Source of the DNA: Stramonita haemastoma
Taxonomy: Eukaryota > Mollusca > Gastropoda > Neogastropoda > Muricidae
DNA length: 64,000 nucleotides
NCBI GenBank assembly: GCA_030674155.1
Contig: CM060335.1
Location: 46,742,233-46,806,232 of the forward strand
Direction of reading: 5' to 3'
Below, piece by piece: positions 9,535 through 21,194 of this stretch (positions are counted from its first letter, which is position 1; each line of letters opens with the position of its first letter). The notes under the pieces are model-generated. The model saw nothing but the letters and a program-made list of their open reading frames with translations, made no database searches and was not told where the DNA came from. The position numbers and the translations under genes are program-made.

Positions 9535-12245
9535 GATGAATGCAAAAGACACCGCTTTTGTCTTCAAGGTGGAAGATCTTGTGAAGCTTTACAGGGACTG
9601 ACTGGTAGAGTTGGAAGTCGAGATAACTGGACGTATTCATTCCACCAACTCTAGTTCTATCAGGTATGATCAAAGATTGTTTACAATTTGATGGTACTTC
9701 ATTCCCACAGGGTTGCCAAAAAGAATCTGTGCCCAAGTCACTTGTTGCACTGGTTAGCATAATCTTGGATGGACCGAATATTACGAAAAGAGAGTGATGA
9801 ATCCAGACAAGCAGCATTGAGTATTGCTCAATCACTGCAGTACAATAGCTCTGTGAGAAGACAGAGAGGGTCCACTGGTATACACCATAGCAAAAGCAGG
9901 GAGACTCCTTTACCAATATATCTGGGTATGATGATACATGGACATACACATAAGCGAAAATGTGTAGACACCTTGTTCCACTTGGGCTCATCAATTTCTT
10001 ATGACAGAGTTCTTGACATATCCATGGACATGGCCATTTCAGCAACCCAGCAGTAAGAATCCAAAGTGGTTGTCTGCCCCCTTAACCTGTGAACAAATGT
10101 GTTCCCCACAGCTGCTATTGATAATCTAGACCACAACCCAAGCTCAACAACTGCTCACGGTGCCTTTCACGGCAAAGGCATTTTGCTCTTCCAAAACAGG
10201 GAAACAGAATCCGATTGAATCATGCATCACAAGTCAGAAATGCAACCAGATCTACATCTTCCTAGCAAACAGGCACCACCACTTCCTGAATCATATGCAA
10301 TGCTGACCCCAGTGACGGCAAAGAAAGATCCGATTATCCCTTCCGTTCAGGGTACACTGACCAGTGACTGTTAACTTGTTGACACTGCCTTGGACGATGA
10401 GAAAAAGGGGCAAAACAATACACTAAGTGAAGGGGTCCAGAGTGTTGATTCAATCTGTTGGGAGGCATTCCATTCTAATAAGCAGCAATCACGTGACTTT
10501 AAGGTCACTATCGGATGTCTTCTGCCACTGTTCCCAAATGACTCAAAGTTTGTGGCAATGATTCGCCATGCGATGGATGTCATACAACAAGCTGTACACT
10601 TTCTGAATCCTGGACAGGTGCCTGTGTTGACAGTAGATCAACCATTGTTTGCAATTGCTAAACAGATTCAATGGTGCTGGCCAAATGAGTATGGGGAAGA
10701 GAAGTTTGTCAATCTACTAGGTGGCTGACATATCGGAATGGCGTCCTTTGCCACTCTTAGAGATTTGCTCCATGGCAGTGGATGGACGCATGCTTTGGCC
10801 CAAGCATATATTGCTACACCTGGAACAGCTGATTCATTCCTGACAGCAGCCTATGTCACAGGACAAAACATGCACACCCAAGTTACAGCTAGTGCATTAG
10901 CAATACTGTTGCACAAAGCTTACTTTATCTATTTATTTTATTTATTTTATTATTTATTTATTTATTTTATTATTCTTTTATATTGAGGATAACAGAATAA
11001 GCAATCGTGCTTTTTTTCATCCGGTCCCCGTGTGTATGCAGTTTTGTAAATATTGTCATCTGTTCCCACCGGCACACGATGGCCTACTCTTGCAAAAAGC
11101 GGAACAGGATTTAACGTGTGCGCAAGATGTTCTGCGTGCGTTTGCACACGGGGCCTTGGTTTAAAGTCTCATCTGAAGGACTTTTGGGGAGAGTGGAGTC
11201 AGCACTTATGTTAACTCCAGGAAGAAAATTTCCTTGACCGGACTCAAACCCGGGTCTTCAAATTGCCACCACAATGTTCTGACCACTAGGCTATCCGCTT
11301 ACGATGCATACAGCTGTGAAGAGAGTATACCAGCAACATGTGGTCAGAATGTACTGTGTTCTCACATTCACCAGGACATTTCATCTCTTGCACCATGTAC
11401 ACATGAAGAGGCAGACACCGGAATGCTTCTTCATGCAGTCAATTCAGCAAACAAAGGGTATTGAAAAATTAAGCTACATACAGTGGGCACAGATGTTCTC
11501 ATTCTGGAAGTTTCGGCTGTTGTATGCCTTGAAGACACTGAAATTTGGGTTGCCTTTAGTACTGGCAAACACCTCAGGTATACACCTGCACATGACATTT
11601 GCCAAAGAACTTGGTAGTGAAAAAGCATGTGCACTTCCCATGTTCCATTCCTTTATGGGTTGTGACACTGTGTTGTCATTTGCTGGCAAAGGGGAAAAGA
11701 CTGCATTCGACACATGGAAGTCTTTTGATGAGGTCACATCTGTATTTTCTGCCTTGTTTGTGGCTCCATTGGCATTAAATGAGGACTGTATATCTATGTT
11801 GGAGAACTATGTTGTACCTCTGTATGACTGCACTTGCACAGAAACTATCATGAACTCAGCCAGGAAACACATCCTTCACTACCAAAGGTAGATCCATCGA
11901 CAACATACCACCAACAGGAGTCGCCCTGCTACAGCACACAAACTGGGCAATATGCCAAGGTGGACATGTGTGGGGACAGGCACTGGTCTGTTCTCCAGTT
12001 CTTCCGTCTCCAGAGATGTATGGTTGGCGAAAGAGTGCAACACAAGGCTGACAGCCATTCTGGGCAATGTTGCCAGAAGTGGTGGTGTCATGTTCTGAAT
12101 TGCTGCGATGTGGGTGCAAGAAAGGGTGTAGAGGGTTATGCACGTGTATCAGGGCTGCTGTTAAATGTACGTCACTCTGTCAGTGCAGTGGGAACTGTGA
12201 CACAATGATTGTGACTAGGGATGATGAGAACCCACATCTGCATTC
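9535..12245 (+). pseudogene. Broken gene with PIN/FEN-like motifs and C-terminal CXC (tesmin-like) Cys repeat
   Basis: Many short frames on the + strand belong together. In order: an N-terminal 'FKVEDLVKLY' segment (about 9560-9590); a block with 'PLPIYLGMMIH' and 'SYDRVLDI' (about 9907-10020); a block with 'LNPGQVPVLTVDQPL' and 'GTADSFLTA' (about 10604-10850); after the SINE, 'CTHEEADTGMLLHA' (about 11400-11440), a 'GTDVLIL' strand (about 11490) and 'FMGCDTVLSFAGKG' (about 11651-11692); and a Cys-rich end with 'CGCKKGC', 'CTC' and 'CTSLCQCSGNC' (about 12110-12200). The E-x-A-D, D-x-D-like and GCD motifs resemble PIN/FEN-type nuclease acidic motifs, and the end resembles CXC domains that bind DNA. 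I recall this block order from multi-copy animal genes of unknown function. Stops and frameshifts make it a pseudogene. Confidence 0.62.
10921..11298 (-). mobile_element. S1 SINE, full length, with (TTTA)n tail
   Basis: Reverse complement of the S1 consensus: tail 'tattgaggataacagaataagc', body, and the tRNA-like head ending 'ccactaggctatccgc'. A TTTA-rich stretch (10921-10969) is the tail. It interrupts the nuclease/CXC pseudogene. Confidence 0.9.
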
Positions 12246-12460
12246 TACATTCTGGACATAGTGACTGCTCATGCTGCCACAAGCGGTGGCATCATGTTCT
12301 GAATTGCTGTGATGTGAGTGCAAGAAAGGGTGTAGGGGAGTATGCAAAGATGCCATAAATGTACATCATTCTGTCATTGCAATGAGAACTGTGACCACAA
12401 TGACTGACTATGAAATTTTATGATGGTCCACATCTACATTCTAGATATAGTGACTGCTCA
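12080..12460 (+). repeat. Tandem duplication of the CXC-encoding 3' end
   Basis: About 200 bases (from 'agtggtggtgtcatgttctg' through the CXC coding part to 'atagtgactgctcatg') are repeated once directly downstream, with the second copy more decayed. Confidence 0.85.
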
Positions 12461-12499
12461 TGGATATTCACAAATCGGATCTTGTCCATCTTAAAAATG

Positions 12500-12830
12500 G
12501 ACATAAAACTGGCCAATATGTGGCTTTATATGAATTATATCAAATGAATAACATTTCCATTAGATTTCTCATGTTTAAAAACATACCAAAAGACTCCTCA
12601 TCCATGTTCTTGTCTCAACTGTCTACAAAGATATAACAATTTACAGATATTTCATTGCGGATGGTGGCCATCTTGGATTTTTGCAGTTTACAGGCATAAA
12701 GGTAAAAATCCAGCTTGGCTCTATATCTAAACTTTTTTAGAATGTCCTTAACATCATTTGTGCAAATTTTGGTGCTTTTACCACAAAACCTACAATCGGT
12801 CTGTATACATGCACAAAACGGCCTTGCTAT
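12500..12830 (-). repeat. Right inverted repeat of the nuclease/CXC element
   Basis: Reverse complement counterpart of 9090-9420, containing 'ggtggccatcttggattttt' and 'ttttaccacaaaacc'. The outer limit is unclear. Confidence 0.8.
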
Positions 12831-12889
12831 AAGTTTAGTTTCTTTTGCATTTGTATGGAGTTGGAACCAAATTCTTTGGGTTGACTTCA

Positions 12890-13360
12890 TCTCCTGTTTT
12901 GTGTATTTGTAATGGGTTGGTACCAAATTCTTTGGATTGATTTCATCTCCTTTCTACTGCGGTAATGACCTGGATCCAGGCCTCATGTTTGATTTCATCT
13001 CATTATTTATATCTGTAATGAGGTAGTGCCAATCTTCAGGTTTGATTTGATCTCTGTTTCTATATCTATAGTGAAGTAGTGCCAATCTTCAGAGTTGATT
13101 TGTTCTCAGTTCTCTATCTATAATGAGCCAGTGCCAATCTTCAGGGTTGATTTGATCTCTGTTTCTATATCTAAAATCAGCTGGATCCAGTCTCCACGTT
13201 TGATTTTATCTCAGTATCTCTAACTATAGTGAGGTAGTGCCAATCTTCAGGGTTGATTTGTTCTCTGTTTCTCTGTCTATAATGAGCTAGTGCCAATCTT
13301 CAGGGTTGATTTGATCTCTGTTTGTTTATCTATAATGAGCTAGTGCCAAAGTATTCAGAT
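12890..13360 (+). repeat. Minisatellite M58, left block
   Basis: Tandem units of about 58 bp: 'gtgccaatcttcagggttg' then 'atttgatctctgtttc' then 'tatatctataatgagc'. The same unit continues at 16033-17155, so the array has been split by later insertions or has two foci. Confidence 0.9.
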
Positions 13361-13695
13361 TTGTGACGCTCCACCACGAAATGAGTCGCTTAGCACGTTA
13401 CCCAATTTTGTTCTAGGAGCCATTAAAGGCAGGTGGGGGTCAAGTTGTCAATTTTGAGATTTTGATTGACTATTAAACTATATCCGTTATTCTATCTCGT
13501 TAAAAATATCAATGCATAATTTTTATTTCTTTTACTTATAAGTGTATTTTGAAAATACCCAAGCCCTCATTCTGACAACCTGTTACGAAAACAAACTTGC
13601 CCATTTCTCATTTTGTCACATCCTGCAGTCTACCATTTCAATTTGTAATAACTTTGCACAGAATTGTCCTGTTTTCAATCTGTGTTTTTTGTATT
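13361..13695. other. AT-rich sequence, nothing recognised
   Basis: No coding or repeat similarity seen within the window. Confidence 0.55.
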
Positions 13696-15193
13696 TGTAA
13701 AGGGTCCTACACGGAATTATCTAAGTTGCCACTCTAATTCCCGTTCCGCCTAATTCGGTACCGGAAATCTTAGAGTCCTAGAATAGCTCCTAGTTTCTTT
13801 AGTTACCCTAAAGAAGAGTAGGGCTCAGCTACTTATGGGCCGGGAGTGATAGAGGGGGGATAGGAAAGAGGATAGTAGAAAAATAGAGAAAAAGAAATAT
13901 AGAAGAGGAGGGAAGTAGGTGAAGTGAAATTAATTAACCTCAACTCACTCAGCAGCCACACTGAATACACTGAACGTGACAAATAACACCATTCATTCAA
14001 TGTGACTCCAGGCCGAGCAAGTTGGGTTTACCACATATATTCCACAACACAACCTACAACACTACCACATCAACATTACAATTTACCAATTGTACTGCAA
14101 GTACAATTAAGAAAAAACAATATAATATGTCCAGTATCAAACCAAATCGAACAAGATCAATCTCTGTTTAGAACCATTAATAAAAACAACGGTATGGTTG
14201 GAGATTTAACGATGGGGCAAAGCAGGTGTGACAGGGGAAAATGATGTTCTTGTAATAAAAGAACATACAATGTAAAAAACATCACCACAAAACCAATCCT
14301 ACCGCATATTTCAAATGCTCACACATCCACCATCAATCACTGAGCTAGTTTACAACACTAAGCTCAGTTACCAAAATGCACTCTCACCCTATTCAGTTTG
14401 CGATTCTCATGAGAATAAAACATTCTCAAAACAATCTAACATAACCTCTAAAATTATCTCATAATTTTAGTAGTAGTCTCACACATGTTTCATTTACTTT
14501 AAAACAGATGGTGGTCCATCCTATGAAACTGTGCCAACATTAATAATAAAAAAAAAAAGGACTATTTATTTTAAATAAATATCCCCAATGACATTTCAAT
14601 GCCATTGTACCTGTTTGGAATTACTAAATGATCTATCACAAACAGGCCACAATTCTTAGTGATAAAATCATTACAAAAATCAAGTAGGCCTTCACACCCA
14701 TATATCTGTAGTGTAAAGCCACACTAGAATACTTCCAGCATTTTAATAGCTGAACAATATTCTACCAAAAATTAAACTTGCAACAAAGACCATGACAGTG
14801 CCAAAATTTACCCCACGCTTTCTTTGTTCAAAGCAATCACTTACGTTCACTGTTAATTCACAGTTGAAAGCCTGTGAAATTAAATCAAACATATAGATTT
14901 CCTGAACCTTCCAAAACTATTCTGAATTAAGCTGAAATTGGCTTAAACAGATAGTTTGATCAAAGACAAAGTTTACAAAATGAAACCAAACCTTAATGGG
15001 GAACATCTAGGCTCAGCAAGTCTCTGTCACACGTCCCTTCCCTCACTAGGCCTAGGCAGGAAGTGAGATATAAATAGGAAGATGCCAAGAGACATGCCTT
15101 TAAGGGGCGATCACTCAACTCTACAAGGGAGTTACTGAACTTAACGCTTAGTAACACACCAAACAAAAATACGTTTTTGTGAGGGGGGTTACA
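13696..15193 (-). mobile_element. Solo LTR of the gag-only LTR retrotransposon family, diverged
   Basis: Starts TGTAAAGGGTCC and ends GTTACA (both strands therefore read TGTAA...). It matches the 24163 and 28522 LTRs along its length with many indels, and is shorter (1498 bp). No internal region is attached. It is followed by CACA and then TATT; TATT also precedes its left end, leaving two readings of the target duplication. Confidence 0.88.
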
Positions 15194-15329
15194 CACATAT
15201 TGAATAGCCTTTTTATTGCAGATTAATAATTTGTCAATAACCCAAAACTGACCTCTGGTGCAATGCGACTCCTTATGTGGTGGAGCATCACATTTGATAT
15301 CATCTTAATTTCTATTTGTTGTTGTTGTT

Positions 15330-16032
15330 GTTGTTTTTGTTTTGCTGGCTCATCTTCCGCTACGTCCCCGGCCTGCTGTTGCCACGCCACTCATTTCAAT
15401 CTCCCACCACAGCTATACCCAGATTTCTTATGTCTCATCCTCAGGGTTGGGAGTCCTCTGGGAGTCCATCAATATCAGGCTACCATGGGGCTGTCAGCCA
15501 GAGGGGCCCTACACTGATGCTGGGTCACTATAGTGGTGTTCAGTGGTGCCTGTTCTGAGCTAACATACACAAGACACCACCTACTAAGCCCCCTACTAAC
15601 GAGAGTATTAGCTCTGTCACGTATCCAGACTGAGTCACCCACCTGAGGTGGTGGCCACCATCACGTCCCTCCAACGACCGTCCCCCGCGAACCTCCAACC
15701 CCAAAGGCCTTGATACAAACTCACCACAGGCACAGAAGTGTATGGGTAAACCGAATCTGAGGTCACCATGAAACCAGAGCAACAGAGGCCACGGAATCAG
15801 AGGCATTTTTTTAATTTTTGCATGATGATCAATGGTAATGAGGGTGACGTAATGATGGTGCTGTGGAAGTGCATCCCTTTGAGACTGCTTGACAGGGTTG
15901 TACTCTACGCTTAGTTAGTTAGTAGGAGCCAGCTGGAGTCCGAAAAATCTCTATGACTTTTATGGGAATCAAACCTGCAAGCTTCCAGTCTGAAATTCAA
16001 GGTACTAACCACTGCACTATGGCGGCTGGTTC
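15330..16032 (-). mobile_element. S5 long tRNA-headed SINE, copy with internal deletion
   Basis: Read on the - strand it starts with the head 'ccagccgccatagtgcagtgg' and a B-box-like 'ggtttgattcccataaa', followed by a body shared with 47826-48673 and 62601-63443. It lacks about 150 bp present in the 48 kb copy (the part between its '..acgcttag' and 'tagtaggagccagc'). Confidence 0.85.
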
Positions 16033-17155
16033 TTTATTTCTATATCTGTAATGAGCTGGTGCTAAAGTATTCAGGGTTGTTTTAATTTCTTTTTCTATAT
16101 CAGTAATAAGCTTGTGCCCAAGTATTTAGGGTTGATTTCATCTCTGTCTCTACATCTGCACTGAGCTGGTGCCCAAGTATTCATGGCTGATTTAATCTAT
16201 GTTCCTATATCTGTAATAAGCTGGTGCCAAAGTTTTCGGGAGGATTTCATCTCTGTTTCTGTATCTGTAATGGAATGGTGCCAAATTATTCAGGGCTGAT
16301 TTAATCTCTGTCTCTATATCTGTACTGAGATGATGCTAAAGTGTTAAGGGTTGATTTCATCTCTGTTTCTGTATCTGTTATGAAATGGTGCCAGTTGTAA
16401 GTTTTCGTTTCATTTCTGTTTCTATATTAGTAATGAGCTTGTGCCGGGGTATTCAAGGCTGATTTCATCTATTTTTTTAATATCTGTAATGAGAGGGTGC
16501 CAAAATATTCAGGGTTGATGTCATCTCTGTTTTTATATCTGTAATGAGATGATGCCAAAATATTCAGGGTTGGTGTCATCTCTGTTTTTATATCTGTAAT
16601 GAGATGATGCCAAAATATTCAGGGTTGATGTCATCTCTGTTTCTATATTAGTAATGAGCTAGTGACAAGGTATTCAGGGCTGATTTCATCTCTGCTTTTC
16701 AATATCTGTAATATGAGAGGTGCCAGAGTATTCAGGTGTTTTACTTTTATCTACTGAGTGTGCAAGTTCAGGGTTGATTTTATCTCTGTTTTTATATCTG
16801 TACTGAGCTGGTGCTAAAGTATTCAGGGTTGATGTTATCTCTGTTTCTATATCTGTACTGAGCTGGTGCTAAAGTATTCAGGGTTGGTGTTATCTCTGTT
16901 TTTATATCTGTACTGAGCTGGTGCTAAAGTATTCAGGGTTGGTGTCATCTCTGTTTTTATATCTGTACTGAGCTGGTGCTAAAGTATTCAAGGTTGATTT
17001 TTTCTCTGTTTTTATATCTGTACTGAGCTGGTGCTAAAGTATTCAGGGTTGATGTTATCTCTGTTTCTATATCTGTACTGAGCTGGTGCTAAAGTATTCA
17101 GGGTTGATGTTATCTCTATCTGTAATAGGCTGGTGCCAAAGTATTCAGGTTTGAT
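16033..17155 (+). repeat. Minisatellite M58, right block, about 19 copies
   Basis: Units of about 58 bp with 'gagctggtgctaaagtattc', 'agggttgatttcatctctg' and 'tttctatatctgtaat'. Units near 16800-17100 are the most alike, suggesting recent local amplification. Confidence 0.93.
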
Positions 17156-17212
17156 TTCAAAGCGAGTTTGTTGCTATTTTTTCATCACAATAACATGGAG
17201 ATGGATGTCTGA

Positions 17213-17345
17213 TAAAAGTAAAGGTGTTCCTATCACCTATGTGTTTGTAGAAAGCAAGATGTCAGAGATCTTAACTTCTCCAGGGCCAAGCATTTTGAGA
17301 GAAGTGCCCATCTCCTCTTGTCACGAATCGACCCTGGTTTGAATC
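17213..17345 (-). mobile_element. S2 SINE body fragment
   Basis: Shares 'gatgtcagagatctta' and 'gagaagtgcccatctcctc' with the S2 copy at 6174-6478 in the same orientation. Confidence 0.6.
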
Positions 17346-18594
17346 CTCACACTCCTTCACCACCCACTTACACCTCTCCTGACCACCAGGGTGAAGGGCT
17401 AGCGCCCTGGAGGAGGGAGAGGTGTGGTTTCAAGGGGACTGACGGGAGGTCCTTTACCTCCACACCACTTTTCTTTTCTACCCTCCCCACTTAAGTTTTT
17501 TTTTTTGTGATCCCTACACCTGAGCGCAGGCTATCGTGCGCTTGGGGATTTATATGTATGTCCTACATGTGTTGCGATGGGTTAAGCTCCGCTGAGTGAC
17601 CGCGTACGAGGCGCCCGTGCGTGGCGGAGTTTCCGCCGAAACCAGGGTGGCAGCTCACCTGAGTTCAGGTAATGGCAGTAATTTATCAACTGTCATGATA
17701 CCACCACGACACTTTGAGCTCGGTAGCCAAAGTGGAGAGAACTCCTAGCCGACGCAAGAGGAGTGGTGCCACGATCGGCACACGATGAGAAGGACCACAC
17801 AAGCTGTCTGAGGTAGGTAGCGTGTGGGCAGAAATTGAACTTATTTTAATTGGTTTAGACACTCAGAAGTGTCCAACATTTTTTTGGGTGCATGCAACTT
17901 GTTTGCAATTATTTACTCACTCCGCGAACTGAAGTGGGTGGGTGTTGCACCTGGGTTTCGAACCCACGACTTCACCACTTTATATTTTGTTCCAATCGTT
18001 TTTGCTCTCGAACTATGCCTTGGTGGGGGAAGAGAGAAGGTACGTTTTTCCCAGCATTCAGATTCCTTTTGTTTCCAAGACTTGTTTTCAGCGCTCAATT
18101 CTTTTGTTTCCTTTTTGTAGTTTTGGGGTTTTCGGGCGGTCGCGGTGGATTGAAAATGGAGGGGGCTGTAGGTTCACCGGCGTCGTCTGATTTCGAGTAC
18201 TATCCCCAGTAATCCGTCCTGTTCCTCTGACTGTAGGAATATATGTGGGCAGTCAGAGGTTATGTAGTGTTTATGTGTATGTCTGCGTGACAGCTTATTT
18301 GAAGTAATTGACAGTGGTAACCTCATAGAGGAGTTTATGATGGAAATTTTATAAATTGTTAAAGTGGGGGAAAGCACGGATTGGAGAGAGGGGTTGACAC
18401 ACGTATTGTGCCAAGATATTTATTCCTGGTCACAGCTTTGTGTGTTGGGCAGGCGGGACTGGATGTTGGTTTAGGACAGGCCTCAGGTCTGGACATTGTG
18501 TCGGGCAAACCCCCGCGCCCGGCGTTCCAGCAGTCCTTCCCCAGGCCATCTCCGAGGGGAGATGACGAGAGGAGCAGGGACCTCCTTCTACAGC

Positions 18595-18597
<3 letters not shown>
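17346..18597. other. GC-richer block of unknown nature
   Basis: Clearly richer in GC and CpG than its surroundings, especially 17560-17660 and 18120-18200. It contains a B-box-like 'gggttcgaaaccc' on the - strand (about 17953-17965) without a clear A box. A short frame ending 'SPASSDFEYYPQ' (about 18180-18209) is followed by a stop, with a possible donor 'A|gtaatc' just before it. It could be the 5' part of an unrecognised mobile element or a regulatory/5' exon region; I cannot tell which. Confidence 0.35.

Positions 18598-18623
<26 letters not shown>
18598..18623 (+). repeat. Poly-G run of 26
   Basis: Uninterrupted G run; its length in the assembly may be unreliable. Confidence 0.9.
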
Positions 18624-18626
<3 letters not shown>

Positions 18627-18804
18627 GCATGCTAGCTTAGAATTGTTAAATTTGTATGAAAGTGGAATAAAGCGTCGTGTTTGTAATGTTTTGCCTTTTG
18701 AGTTGTATTTTGGAAGATTGCTGATTGCCACCCCTTTTCTGGATGAATTAAAACGCGCTAGTCACAACAAAAATCTAAGCTCATCCTTTTTGGACGTTGT
18801 GGAA

Positions 18805-19022
18805 CTCGTTGGGGTTTTTGTGTTGGGACACCTCTCCTTCACTGCTCTACCTCCCCTGACCCTAAAGAGGGCATGTACCCATTTACAGCTGGGTGAACTG
18901 GGGGACTTTTCTGTAGCCAAGGCGTGCAAATGGTCACCCATCCACTTGGTAACCACGCTAACTTCTGCTTACCTTAGCTTGGGGAAGGCAAGTGCTCTGA
19001 CCACTGAGCTGTTCTGTACTCT
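18805..19022 (-). mobile_element. S2 SINE
   Basis: On the - strand it has the head 'agctcagtggtcagagcac', then 'ttgccttccccaagctaagg', and a body with 'agttcacccagctgtaaatg' matching 60681-60960. Confidence 0.82.
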
Positions 19023-19299
19023 TGATGTCTGATAGTGAAACTAAATTATCAGAGTTGAACCACCACGTAAAAAAACAATACGGTGCTATATTTGGTGGGA
19101 GGATGGTTATTAGAACCTTGAGCTATGAATAAAAACTGCTGTACAATCATATATCTTTCTACTTGTCTCATACCTGAATAAACTAGTGATCAAAGAATAC
19201 CCTACCAGAAATTTAATGTGGCTTTAAACCAGGCCGCCATACTATCATCATGATGTTCATATCGGAAAAGATCAAAATGAAAGTGCATTGATAAAAAAA

Positions 19300-20480
19300 C
19301 ATGGATCTCTACATTGTCTTCATTGATCTCACAAAGGCCATCAACACAGTAAACAAGGAGGCATTCTGGCCCTTCCTTGGCTGCATAGAAAGCGTATTGT
19401 CCACTATTCCACGTGACATGCAGGGTTTTGTTCTCTCCAATGGAAAGATTCCAAAGCCAGTTTAGATATCAAATGGCTTGAAGCAGGGATGTGTGCTTGG
19501 TTGTGGTGTTTTTCAACTTTTCAACCTCATCTCCACAGGTGTCCTGGTGTGTGTGTTGGATTGGCAGTCTTGCAGTCCAGAGGTAAGAGACCTGCATAAG
19601 AAGCAAAAAGTGTGGGTTTGAACTCTATCAATTCCCCTATCCACTAGATTTTGAGTGGTGGTCTGGATGCTACTCTTTTGGGTGAGACAACAAATCAAGG
19701 TTCCATGTGCAAAACTTATTCAGGGCACATTAAAAGAACCCACGGCGTCTACAGAGTTGTCCATGGTAAAAATCTGTAGAAAAAGTCAGTGATAAGAAAA
19801 CAAAAACCATCAAGACAGGAAAAGACAAAATAAGATGAGTGGTGCTGCTCTTGCGGCGATGCGCACTCCCCAGGGAGAGCAGCTTGAATTTCACGCCAAA
19901 AATCTGCTCTGACCAAATGTGGTATTCCGAAAACACAGCACATCTATACAGCATGTAACTTTGAAAGAGGAAGAGATTAGACGGATCAGTTTTTAATGTT
20001 TGGAGACTCAATTCTAGGACCAAGACACTAGGGGGTTTCCTGCTCAAAGCCCTGTTTTCTTATGGCTGTGCCCTCATGGAGCACTCAGTCTGATCTCCTA
20101 GTCACTGTCAGCAGATCTGCCAATGCCAGTCATCTCTTTGAACTCATGATCAGTCTTGGTAATACAGAGGTCTATAGGCAACTCATTGTCAGCTCCACAT
20201 CTTCTCTTCCTGACTTCCACTTAGAGGCTATTTAGCTGGAGGTCGTCAACTGCTCTAAATACTTGGGTAAAGCTATATCATCTGATGGAACTCTTCTACA
20301 GAAAATCGCAGCAGGCATCAGCATCAGCAAAGTAACCTGACTCCGGCCTGATGAACGACAAGAACATGAAACTGACCCCAAAGGATTAAAATGTATGAAA
20401 CAATTGGGCACACAAGTATCCTGTATGACTGTCAGACCTGGACACCCCAGAGTAACACCTCAAACAGTTTGAAGATTTTG
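19300..20480 (+). pseudogene. APE-type LINE remnant C (RT and C-terminal pieces), split by a SINE
   Basis: The left piece (about 19315-19500) encodes a palm motif 'FIDLTKAINTVNKEA', then 'DMQGFVLSNG' and 'NGLKQGCVLG', which correspond to RT motifs A and B' with the usual phenylalanine and aspartate replaced. The right piece (about 20060-20480) has 'CSKYLGKAISSDGTL' and a fragment like the post-RT 'lpsLLYGCETW' region. The S4 SINE at 19548-19915 lies between them. The active-site box is not recoverable, so the copy is dead. Confidence 0.7.
19548..19915 (+). mobile_element. S4 SINE (tRNA-derived)
   Basis: Contains a decayed tRNA-like head with a B-box-like 'gggtttgaactc', the body 'gggcacattaaaagaaccc', 'aaaatctgtagaaaaagtc', and the end 'gagagcagcttgaatttcac'. 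The body is of a type I recall as common in mollusc genomes. Confidence 0.75.
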
Positions 20481-20604
20481 ACATTCAGTCCTGTGCTAGC
20501 CACTGGAATCCAGTGGCAGAACAGAGAACAGGGTGATGACTTGGAGAAGCGGATAGGGTTGGCCCTGTTAGGATTTAGGTCAGGATTTCAAGGCCCAGCT
20601 TTGG

Positions 20605-20995
20605 TAGAGGGGACATTTTTTGTTCCTCGGCTAGAGCCCCAAGGTTTTCCATTGGTGAGGTTTTGTGTATGCGACTGTTTTTTTCCCACCATAAAGGTAG
20701 CCGCATTCACACTTTAGGAATGTATGCTGGGTATGTTCATGTTTCCGCCACCCACCGAAAGCTGACATGAATCCTGGGATCTGTAACGTGCATACTGGAT
20801 CTTTGCATATGTATATACACAAAGGGCATTAAGACACTGGCAGGTCTGCACTTGAAGTTGACTTAGTACATCGTAACCCCCCCTCCCCCCCCTGTAATTC
20901 ACCACACCGCCAAGATTCCAACCCATGCCTTCATGGACCTATGGGATTGAAGTCAAACAGTTTTAACCACTCGGCTATAGTGTCCGTTGTGCTGT
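20605..20995 (-). mobile_element. S3 SINE (tRNA Leu/Ser-like head)
   Basis: On the - strand the head reads 'tatagccgagtggttaaa' (A box) and 'gggttggaatcttgg' (decayed B box), followed by the body down to 'ccgaggaa' at the left. Related pieces are at 6745-6845 and 52895-53050. Confidence 0.72.
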
Positions 20996-21194
20996 GTTCT
21001 ACAATTACTGCCCCTACCCTCACATCTTGATAGTGTTTCTCCTTATGAGCTGCGTCTTGTGGCAGGGCTCTTCTTGTTAAGGAGAGGTGAGGGCCTGACA
21101 CTGTGGAGCCAACCTCTGCCCAACTCCACAATTAATTAATATGTCTCTCCACCCTCACCTTCACCTAGCGCGTAGTCTAGTACAGTAGATCTTT

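Larger units (their letters stand above)
9090..12830 (+). mobile_element. DNA-transposon-like element with long inverted ends and a nuclease/CXC protein
   Basis: A degenerate coding region (9535-12245) is bracketed by inverted repeats of roughly 320 bp (9090-9420 and 12500-12830). A SINE is inserted in the middle (10921-11298), so the element is older than that SINE. Inverted ends on both sides of one gene are the layout of a cut-and-paste or similar DNA element. Its outer ends and any target duplication could not be fixed by eye. I do not recognise it as a named superfamily. Confidence 0.6.

Noticed and set aside
18496..19032. 178-residue frame across the poly-G run
   Set aside because: It joins unrelated sequence through a G homopolymer into a SINE; no domain is seen.
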